Below, one piece after another: positions 57,002 through 64,000 of a stretch of 64,000 nt of DNA. The position numbers were made by a program, and so were the translations under genes. The DNA is taken from contig NZ_CP132942.1 in assembly GCF_040359615.1 (NCBI RefSeq), positions 5,555,636 to 5,619,635 of the forward strand. The letters run 5' to 3'. The stretch is from Tunturibacter psychrotolerans (lineage in GTDB: Bacteria; Acidobacteriota; Terriglobia; Terriglobales; Acidobacteriaceae). The notes under the pieces are model-generated. The model was not told where the DNA came from, ran no database searches, and worked only from the letters and a program-made list of their open reading frames with translations. The stretch's first letter is position 1; each line of letters opens with the position of its first letter.

Positions 57002-58057
57002 TCATTGCGAAACAGCATCGGGGGCAGGTAACGGTAAATTGTCCGCGGACTGCGTCTGCTGGAGAAGACGATACCCGTCCCGAGTCCGGATGTGATATTT
57101 TTGCAGGTTCCTTCCCACCAGCTTCACCGTAATAGTACGCCACCCTCGATTGGGATTTGCCTGCGGGTAGTAGCTGAGGGTGTAGAGGTGGGCCAAGTCA
57201 TCCCGGATAGAGGAAAATGCTTGCTTCTCATCTCGCCAGCTCTTTGAAAAATAGGCTTTGCCACCAGTCACTTTACTCATGCGCTCAAAGACGGCAGTCG
57301 ATACGGGCTCATCTTCAGCCTGTTGAGTACTGATCATGTAAATAATTGTTCCAGTAGACTGAGCCAACTCCGCCACGTCTTCCGGGGGGACCAGGCTTGC
57401 GTTGTCGGGGCCATTAGAGAAGACAACAATGGCCTTCTTTCCCGTCAACCGAGCGGCGTCCTTTACGGTCAGCAAGAGGCTGTTATAGAGCGCAGCATCA
57501 TCACCGGCAACTGTGTTGCGCACGCCACGCAGAGCCTGCGACCGGTCGGAGGTGAGTGAGGCTACCCTGGAGAGGTCACGGCTGTATGAGTAGAGCGCTA
57601 CCTTGCTGACGCCCTCCAGCGATCGGATGAAATCGGCGATAGAGTCCTGGGCGAATACAAATCCCCGGTACATATAGTTGCTAGTGTCGAACAGAATAAA
57701 GACGTTGGCTCCGGCGGCCCACAGATCTGGCATCTTCGCCTGATCGACAGCGGGCTTAGACACTACGTTCTGGACCGACGAGTGGCCGCTCGATGGAGGA
57801 ACGTCTATCAATCGCCGGGTTGGTTCGTTCCCCTCCTCAAATGTGGCAGCCTTTTCGGGAATTTTGTCCTCGGTAATAGAGAAGTCTTCTGGACCGAGAC
57901 CGCTAACGTAGTTTCCCTTTCCGTCAGTTACTGCGACATTCAGCTGTACCAGGACGACGCTTACGCGAATGCGCGAAGTATCATTCTGGGCAGTACTGAA
58001 ACCGCCCCCGCAGAAAGGGAACGTAATTAGCCAGAGAAGCAGTAAATTTCTCTTCAC
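57002..58057 (-). CDS. VWFA-related protein (acidobacterial type)
   Basis: About 351 residues from GTG 58055-58057, chosen because GGAGG stands six bases upstream and the product then begins with a signal peptide (KRNLLLLWLITFPFCGGG, cleavage near TAQ). An N-terminal segment VQLNVAVTDGKGNYVSGLGPEDFSITEDK, typical of the acidobacterial VWFA-related family, is followed by a von Willebrand A-like domain with FILFDTSNYMYRG (a DTS-type metal site) and YTLSYYPQANPNRGWRTITVKLVGR at the end. It begins 10 bp after the stop of the 1053-residue gene, so the two are an operon. Function unknown; likely envelope-associated. Confidence 0.85.
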   Translation of the reverse strand: MKRNLLLLWLITFPFCGGGFSTAQNDTSRIRVSVVLVQLNVAVTDGKGNYVSGLGPEDFSITEDKIPEKAATFEEGNEPTRRLIDVPPSSGHSSVQNVVSKPAVDQAKMPDLWAAGANVFILFDTSNYMYRGFVFAQDSIADFIRSLEGVSKVALYSYSRDLSRVASLTSDRSQALRGVRNTVAGDDAALYNSLLLTVKDAARLTGKKAIVVFSNGPDNASLVPPEDVAELAQSTGTIIYMISTQQAEDEPVSTAVFERMSKVTGGKAYFSKSWRDEKQAFSSIRDDLAHLYTLSYYPQANPNRGWRTITVKLVGRNLQKYHIRTRDGYRLLQQTQSADNLPLPAPDAVSQ

Positions 58058-58067
58058 CGTAATCCTC

Positions 58068-61000
58068 CTAACGTGTATTCGCATCGTTTCCCAACGGCAC
58101 TGCCGTAGTAGAAGTGACGTTAACCCCGGATAACCCGGTTGTTTTGCCCTGTCGAAATTCCTCTCCCGTTTCCTGAATTGCACGAAGGATTGCTGGCCAA
58201 TCATCAGGCTCTGTCGCGAAGATCTTCGTGATTGCCCGGCGACTAAGCTCTGGAACTAGGCTGTTCAGTGCTACAGGGGAATAACCCATCTCATCGGCGA
58301 GGCGAGCCCAATATAGGTTGCTGGACTCCCAAGACTCACCGAACAGGCGGCTAGAATAAGATCCAAAGAAAGGAAATGGCTTTACGTTCAGCAGCTGGCA
58401 GGCGTTCGTTCTGGCCAATGTCGGATGAGGTACACCAAAGTCTTTTGAGAGACGCTCCCAATTTACTTCAGCCGGATACCGTCGTTGGAGATCCTGGAGT
58501 TGTTGACTTGCGGGCCCCCACGAGACACTGTCGTCAGGAAATCTATTTCCGTATTCGGCCGCAAGGTAAGACGTCTCGGACGGGGTCATTCTCGGGAGCA
58601 TCGCAGCCACATCTTCCGGACGACCAAGGGATTGTTGAACGCGTTCCAGCCGCTGCGAGGTCAGCCGGTCAGAGAGGATTGCTGTCACTTTTTCCCTGAG
58701 TTGTGGATTTCCCACAGACGCTGTCAACAACTCTTCACCAGATCTTTGATAGAGAGTGACGGCATGAAGTTCTACCGGAGTTACGGTCCACCAGCGCGGG
58801 AGCGTGGCGCCTACCAAAAGCTCTGGCACTAAGTCTTTCCAGATTAGCGCTTGAACATTTTCTGGAGCGAGAAAGTCCTGCTCTGTTGTTGCTAGTGCAT
58901 AAGAAAGATCGACCAACGATCCAACTAGATACGCTCCGCCGCCAGCGGGTGCCCCGACGCCCAACAACATGGGGGCGCTCCAGAGACGATCCGGACTCTG
59001 GATTGAAACTCCAAGAAAGTCATGCGAGCGAACGAAGAGTGGATTATGGTGAAGCATTTGAGCGCCAGGCGGTTCATAGTAGGCGTAGTTCAAACCGACC
59101 AGCGTGTCCCGCAGAAAAGGAGTGAGCTGGCCACGAGCTGTATCAAGCTGTGCGCGCGAAGCGTGCTCCTTTATGACTTTCGTCAAATCTGTTCGCACCT
59201 GCAGTTCCGCGTGATGCGCAGTATAGTTTGGAGGTGCCCAACTGATCTTCTCGCTATTAGTAAAGATTGGACGCGGCAGGTCGAATTCGTGGAGCTCCGC
59301 TGCGAGTGGAAGCAGAGCGTCACTGTTACCTTTCCCATCAGCAATCTCTTTCAGGCCATCACTAAGGGAAAATAGCGTATCTAGCGAAACCAGACGCTGG
59401 TCTTCTAGAACCGAGTTGATCCTCGCGGCTAGGGCAACGTGTTCGCGTTGACCGTCCGGGGTCGCCTGATGCGGACCCGCAAGCAGCTCAACGAGCTGTT
59501 CTTGAGAGAAGTCAGCCTTCGCACCGGAGGCCTGCAGAAGTTCCTGGAGGGATTTTCGTGTGTCATCGAACAGTTGCGTGGAGGAAGAGATCGTAGCAAA
59601 GGGCTCGATCACTTTTTGCCACGACGTATTCAGTTCGCTCTCTGGAATTTGACCTTGCCGGGCGAAGATTTGCCAAAGTCCAACATTCGCCTGAAAAGCT
59701 CCGAGGGCATTACCGCGCAGAGTTTGATTTGAAATTTTGTCGATCACGTCCGCCGCATTCAGGAAGAGGGCGATGCCTGCATCGTTCAAAGTCGGAAACT
59801 CAGCGAACACCAGATACCAACTGTTAAGCTTTGAAAACCGATCCGCCAGCTGTCGAACGGTTTCGGGCGAAAGACGGTTGCCTGGCCGTCGTCCGCGGTC
59901 TAATTCACTCATCGTGAGATAAATTTGGAGGGGTCCGCTATCGCTGTCCATCGAGGAAAGGGCGGTCATCGTTTCAAGCAACTGTTCCGGACGATCCCAG
60001 CTCCGCGCACGTTTGACCCAACTACGAACAGTTTTAGAGTCGGACTTCTGGAGGAGAATTTCCTTCCAAACCTCGAGGTTTCCAGGCACGTGAGGATCGC
60101 CGTTCGACTCCCATTGAACTCGGTTAAATAACACAAGAAGACCGGGAGCCCTTGGAAAAACTCCCTTGACCGCATTGGTTCCAGAGGCGGCTTTCCAAAA
60201 GACGTTGTAAAGCTCTTTCAGTCGTGGAGGTTCCGTAAGGTGCATTTGCTGCGTCTGACTAACCCGCGACAAGGCATCGAAGTAGGCAGCTAGCCAGCCG
60301 CTATCTTTCACAAGCAAGTTAGTGACGAAATCACCGGGCAACTCTGGACTAGCGCCAACCAGTTCCTTCCAACCAGCTTGTGCACCTGCCCCACCGGGGA
60401 CTGTGACCTGTCCAGAGCGGATTGTTATCTGGCTTCCGTAAAAATCCAAGACGCTAGCCGATGAGAGGAGCTTCCTAAGGCCTGGCGAGTCTTTCAATGC
60501 AACGCTTGTCTCGTCGTCCATTTTAGCCAGTGCCCAATAGAGCCTGGCTACGGAAGGGTCGCCCAACAGTGCATCTACTAGACTCCCCGACCCAGACTTC
60601 GAGCTGAGCCCAACCCAATCGCCTTCGTGGAAAAGGGCTGGAACCCGAGATGCCGGATACGGGTACGTGAATGGTATCCCCTTCTGGAGATCTTCCTCGA
60701 GTTCGACTAGGGGAAAGCCTGAATCAATCGTAAGAAAGGCTCTTTCCGGGTTTGCGGTCTCTAAGGTGAAGTTTTTCTGGCCACACCCCGCTCGCAGTCG
60801 GTAACCGAGAATCTGAACCAGAGTACCCGCGTCGTCACAACCCGCTACTCGAATCGTGCTGCTCGAGCCGGCCAAAACTTGAAGTTCTCTCGCCTGGGCC
60901 ACGTAGCGATCAATCAGTATCAGGAATTCGGTCGGAGTGTTTTGCTGATAGCCACGAAGGTAGACGTTTCGTGCTAACAGGGCCAGCACATCATCTTTGG

Positions 61001-61229
61001 AGACCTTCTGACTGATGCCGGCCATTCGGAGAAAAGATCGGAGAGGGCCAGGGATGATTACGCTATCCTTTTGGATCGCTGTGGAGTTGGCCGCGAGAGG
61101 CTGGGAGTTCGCCGAGGCGGGCAATAAAGCCCCTTTGGCCACAGTGCAAGGGAGAATCAGGTAACAAATACAAAGATATAGCCGGGCCGCTAGAGGAACG
61201 TGTGACAGATACGACGGAGACTTCATCAC
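58068..61229 (-). CDS. Large secreted protein of unknown function, 1053 residues
   Basis: An exported protein (signal peptide up to about residue 33, CTVAKGA) with no recognisable catalytic motif. It is mostly helical with many Leu-rich amphipathic stretches (FLRMAGISQKVSKDDVLALLAR; FTTE-free C-terminus with AITKIFATEPDDWPAILRAIQETGEEF). Composition and the tight coupling with the VWFA-related gene resemble hypothetical pairs in acidobacterial genomes, where the role is unknown. Complete and without lesions. It is the first gene of the pair; a ~470-bp gap separates it from the GH3 gene. Confidence 0.7.
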   Translation of the reverse strand: MMKSPSYLSHVPLAARLYLCICYLILPCTVAKGALLPASANSQPLAANSTAIQKDSVIIPGPLRSFLRMAGISQKVSKDDVLALLARNVYLRGYQQNTPTEFLILIDRYVAQARELQVLAGSSSTIRVAGCDDAGTLVQILGYRLRAGCGQKNFTLETANPERAFLTIDSGFPLVELEEDLQKGIPFTYPYPASRVPALFHEGDWVGLSSKSGSGSLVDALLGDPSVARLYWALAKMDDETSVALKDSPGLRKLLSSASVLDFYGSQITIRSGQVTVPGGAGAQAGWKELVGASPELPGDFVTNLLVKDSGWLAAYFDALSRVSQTQQMHLTEPPRLKELYNVFWKAASGTNAVKGVFPRAPGLLVLFNRVQWESNGDPHVPGNLEVWKEILLQKSDSKTVRSWVKRARSWDRPEQLLETMTALSSMDSDSGPLQIYLTMSELDRGRRPGNRLSPETVRQLADRFSKLNSWYLVFAEFPTLNDAGIALFLNAADVIDKISNQTLRGNALGAFQANVGLWQIFARQGQIPESELNTSWQKVIEPFATISSSTQLFDDTRKSLQELLQASGAKADFSQEQLVELLAGPHQATPDGQREHVALAARINSVLEDQRLVSLDTLFSLSDGLKEIADGKGNSDALLPLAAELHEFDLPRPIFTNSEKISWAPPNYTAHHAELQVRTDLTKVIKEHASRAQLDTARGQLTPFLRDTLVGLNYAYYEPPGAQMLHHNPLFVRSHDFLGVSIQSPDRLWSAPMLLGVGAPAGGGAYLVGSLVDLSYALATTEQDFLAPENVQALIWKDLVPELLVGATLPRWWTVTPVELHAVTLYQRSGEELLTASVGNPQLREKVTAILSDRLTSQRLERVQQSLGRPEDVAAMLPRMTPSETSYLAAEYGNRFPDDSVSWGPASQQLQDLQRRYPAEVNWERLSKDFGVPHPTLARTNACQLLNVKPFPFFGSYSSRLFGESWESSNLYWARLADEMGYSPVALNSLVPELSRRAITKIFATEPDDWPAILRAIQETGEEFRQGKTTGLSGVNVTSTTAVPLGNDANTR

Positions 61230-61702
61230 TGGACACCTTCTAAGAACCGTGAAGATCTATGGCGCCGATCACTGCGGATGCAAAGCCCAGTCAAGCAAAG
61301 GAATTGACGTGGGTTGACAGCTAAGAACCGGGAATCTACCACGAACCGTGGATGATTCGCAAATGCTTGACCTTGCGGCTCTTCTCTTCTACGGATCTAA
61401 GCGGTAGCCTATCCGGTTGTGCCTCAACACCTTTGATCGCGAAGATTTTTGGCATGCGGTGTTTGGAGGGTACTGTACTACCTCTCCGCAGCCATTTGCC
61501 AGAGTGGAACAAATAAATCTCAAAAAATCTGGTCCGTACTCGCCGCTCCGCTACGTCCGTTGCTCGGCTACCGATTGTATTCTCTCTTGTGGCGCTGGGC
61601 ACCCCTCCACTAGGTCAGCCGCAACCGTTCGCCACGGAGACGAACGGTTGCGGGCAGTCTTGACCATCCTTGGCCATGCTTGTGGGCGACCTTTTTACTT
61701 GA
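61230..61702. other. Intergenic region with a perfect 13-bp inverted repeat
   Basis: No convincing gene. At 61619-61653, CCGCAACCGTTCG and CGAACGGTTGCGG flank a 9-nt loop; this is a strong hairpin 50 bp beyond the GH3 stop, probably its terminator although no U-tract follows on the minus strand. The left part likely holds the promoter of the 1053-residue gene. Confidence 0.5.
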
Positions 61703-64000
61703 TTACTCGCTAACAGAGGCCGTGAGAGGTATTGCGATTTGTATCGTCATCTTCTGTCGGCTGTCTTGCGACGAATCGCCCAAGGTGAGATCGTATGCTC
61801 CCGCATCTGCCCTCCAGCTTGAAGTTTTGACGTCGAAGTAACTGAAGCTGCGAGGTTCAAGACGAAACGAGACATGTTTGGTCTCCCCTGGTTGCAGAAC
61901 GACCCGCTCAAACCCCTTTAACTCTTTAATGGGGCGTTCGACGGTGGGCAAGGCCTGTCCAACGTAAAGCTGGGCGACGGTTGCTCCTGAACGATTTCCT
62001 GTGTTTGTGACATCGCACGTTACAGTGATGTGGCCGTCGATCAACGGAGTGCTATTTAGTTTGCTGAAAGAGAAGATCGTGTAGGAGAGGCCGAATCCAA
62101 AAGGATATTGGGGCTCTACGTGGTTATGCTCGTAACCGCGATAACCCACGAAGATACCCTCTCGATAGACGACCTTGTTGGTGCCGGCGTCCGGATAATA
62201 GCTGCGATAGCTGGGGTTGTCCGTGATCTTCTTTTCCCAACTAATGGGCAGGTGGCCGGATGGATTGTCTTGTCCGAAGAGAAGTCGGGCCGCTGCAGTG
62301 CCACCCTCTTCACCGGCATACCAGGTCTCGAAGATGCCTTGAACTTTATCTTTCCAGTTTGAAACATCGACGCTGCCGCCAGAGGTGATGAAGACGATTG
62401 TCTTCTTCCCGAGGGCTGCGATTTGCTGGATAAGCTGCTCCTGGCCGACGGGAAGCTCGAAGGTGCGATCTCCCCCTTCAGATTCGGACGATGCGTTGAA
62501 GCCCACCGCAAGGATGACCGTGTCCGCGTGAGAGGCCATCTCGAGGGCATCCTTCTCTACGATCGTGCTAAGAGGAGCGATGCCGACGCGCATGCCGGAG
62601 ACGGAGCCAATCTGCTGAGAAAGCTGCTCCAGAACCACTTTGTGAGGGGCCGGCGTCAAGTCCAAAGTGGTCTGGTTGAGGATGTATTTAGGAACTACGG
62701 AGCTGTCGAAAACGACTGCATCATCGACTAAGAGCCGATATTTCCCGTCGGTCTGGACAAAGATAGCAAACTTGCCCGCATCGGTCGGGGTGTAATACCC
62801 GGTCCAACGACTACTTGTGGTGGTTCGCACGTAGGGGGATGCGCTCCTATGCGACGTGAGGGCGTTCAATTCCTGTTCTTCGGGCTCTCGGCGGGTGGAA
62901 CCGGCAGCTAGCATCGCTGTTTCCGTAACGGTGCCGGTGACGTCCCCCTCAAGATTCGCCTTTGCGAAGGTGGTGTGCGTGACCCCCGGGGTTGTGCCCT
63001 GCGCATCAGTCGTAAAGCGCGTCAGACGTGACATCTGGTTGACGCTACGGAGACCACGAGCGTACAGAACCTTGGTTTGGGCCCCGACGTAGTTACTGAC
63101 CCCGACCAAGAGGTTAGTGTTTGCAAAACTGACAACCTCACCACTACCGCCTCCGGTTGTAACGGTCTGGTTTGCCGTCGGTCCAATGACAGCGATCGTC
63201 TTGAGACTATTTTTGTCGAGAGGTAGAGCGTTGTTCTCATTCTTGAGCAAAACCGCGCCCTCAAGCGCGGCCTGGAACGACGCTGCGCGGCCCTCGAGAT
63301 TGTAGCGAGGTATGTTGGTGTCCAGTTGTGGTCTGTCGAGCCAGCCGAAGTCGACCGCCACGCGGAGAATTCGACGCACCTTCTCATCGATCTCGGCCTC
63401 AGTGATGGTGCCATCCTTCAGCAGCGGAAGCAATTTTTCTTTGGAGTAGTAGACGCCAAATGGCATCTCAAGATCGAGACCACCTTTGACGTCCGCCGCG
63501 CTATCGTAGGTTGAGACCCAGTCCGACATGATGACGCCGGGAAAGTGCCATTGATCCTTCGCAACGTCGATGTTAAGACGCTTGTTCTGCGTCATGTGTT
63601 CGCCATTCGTGATGTTGTAAGAGTCCATGATGGCGCCGACCTTTGCCGTTTTAACGGCAGCCTCAAAGACGGGCATGTAAATCTCCCGTAAGGTCCGCTC
63701 GTCGATGACTGAGTCTGAATCGTGGCGTAGATACTCGGAGTTGTTGCCCAGGTAGTGTTTGACGGTTGCTGAAACTCCCTCCTGCTGCACGCCCTGGATA
63801 TAGCCGACGGCGATTGCGCTGGCGAGGAAAGGATCTTCGCCGAAGTATTCGAAGTTGCGGCCGTTCATCGGAGCCCGATAGATGTTTACGCCCGGGCCCA
63901 GGAGGAATGCCGCGCCCCGAGAGCGTGAATCGCGGCCGAGCTGCTGGCCGATGCTCACGGCAAGCGCCCTGTCCCACGAAGCTGCGAGACCGATACCTGC
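61703..64000 (-). CDS. GH3 beta-glucosidase-like enzyme with PA14 insert (partial, N-terminus beyond right edge)
   Basis: A family 3 glycoside hydrolase, most of it present: the frame is open to position 64000 (AGIGLAASWDRALAVSIGQQ), so the start lies outside. Visible are LLGPGVNIYRAPMNGRNFEYFGEDP, VKHYLGNNSE, the nucleophile Asp in GVIMSDWVSTYD, then an alpha/beta sandwich with a PA14 domain inserted (WTGYYTPTDAGKFAIFVQTDG, about 390-470 of the visible part) and a fibronectin-III-like C-terminus. It removes terminal beta-linked sugars (glucose or, given the neighbours, GlcNAc-type). Minus strand, downstream of an unseen start. Confidence 0.93.
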   Translation of the reverse strand, partial: AGIGLAASWDRALAVSIGQQLGRDSRSRGAAFLLGPGVNIYRAPMNGRNFEYFGEDPFLASAIAVGYIQGVQQEGVSATVKHYLGNNSEYLRHDSDSVIDERTLREIYMPVFEAAVKTAKVGAIMDSYNITNGEHMTQNKRLNIDVAKDQWHFPGVIMSDWVSTYDSAADVKGGLDLEMPFGVYYSKEKLLPLLKDGTITEAEIDEKVRRILRVAVDFGWLDRPQLDTNIPRYNLEGRAASFQAALEGAVLLKNENNALPLDKNSLKTIAVIGPTANQTVTTGGGSGEVVSFANTNLLVGVSNYVGAQTKVLYARGLRSVNQMSRLTRFTTDAQGTTPGVTHTTFAKANLEGDVTGTVTETAMLAAGSTRREPEEQELNALTSHRSASPYVRTTTSSRWTGYYTPTDAGKFAIFVQTDGKYRLLVDDAVVFDSSVVPKYILNQTTLDLTPAPHKVVLEQLSQQIGSVSGMRVGIAPLSTIVEKDALEMASHADTVILAVGFNASSESEGGDRTFELPVGQEQLIQQIAALGKKTIVFITSGGSVDVSNWKDKVQGIFETWYAGEEGGTAAARLLFGQDNPSGHLPISWEKKITDNPSYRSYYPDAGTNKVVYREGIFVGYRGYEHNHVEPQYPFGFGLSYTIFSFSKLNSTPLIDGHITVTCDVTNTGNRSGATVAQLYVGQALPTVERPIKELKGFERVVLQPGETKHVSFRLEPRSFSYFDVKTSSWRADAGAYDLTLGDSSQDSRQKMTIQIAIPLTASVSE

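Noticed and set aside
61336..61602. 88-codon minus-strand frame between GH3 and the 1053-residue gene
   Set aside because: No ribosome site, signal peptide or recognisable motif; treated as intergenic.

Overview
The window reads as chromosomal DNA of an Acidobacteriota bacterium, most likely family Acidobacteriaceae (Terriglobus/Granulicella/Edaphobacter type). Supporting signs are an Oar-like TonB-dependent receptor with an N-terminal carboxypeptidase-regulatory domain, an acidobacterial VWFA-related protein, and several very large secreted proteins of unknown function. The genus is inferred from protein style only; no database was consulted.

Layout. 1-7 kb (minus strand): oxidative and non-oxidative pentose phosphate genes (transketolase, SDR, HAD phosphatase, 6-phosphogluconate dehydrogenase, glucose-6-phosphate dehydrogenase, and a 6-phosphogluconolactonase that runs off the left edge), preceded by a GH15 glucoamylase-like enzyme. 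9.7-14 kb: superoxide dismutase, a secreted protein of unknown function, TypA/BipA. 14.1-19.4 kb (plus): a compact operon of a cysteine-dioxygenase-like cupin, circularly permuted ATP-grasp, alpha-E protein, membrane acyltransferase and transglutaminase, which is a peptide-synthesis/modification gene set. 19.4-24.6 kb (minus): a DprE1/DprE2-like pair, L20 and L35, a GNAT, a DJ-1/PfpI protein and a His/Asp/Gly-rich exported peptide. 24.9-27.6 kb: gyrB.

27.6-35.5 kb is a decayed mobile region. Its edges carry inverted clusters of a ~17-bp motif (three copies left, four right), start TGT and end ACA, and abut T-rich flanks, as in Tn7/Tn5053/IS21-type ends. It begins 12 bp after the gyrB stop and its right tip truncates a diguanylate cyclase gene. 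No transposase lies inside. Cargo comprises a tRNA-Phe-like 3' remnant, a broken S41 peptidase, a divergent pair of unknown genes (one with a zinc ribbon), and an L-fucose/L-rhamnose catabolic set (truncated Gfo/Idh/MocA dehydrogenase, RhaT-type transporter, L-fuconate dehydratase, GntR regulator, mutarotase).

35.5-44.4 kb: remains of the diguanylate cyclase and of a GH3 enzyme, a MOSC-ferredoxin reductase fusion, an S9 peptidase homologue that appears to lack its catalytic Ser and Asp, and a repeat-bearing secreted protein. 44.6-64 kb: a glycan-utilisation region (GH20 hexosaminidase, TonB receptor, TPR protein, LacI regulator, GH2 exo-glucosaminidase-like enzyme, a broken APC permease, a VWA protein with a 1053-residue partner, and a GH3 enzyme running off the right edge). 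The likely theme is uptake and degradation of chitin/chitosan-type or other aminosugar glycans.
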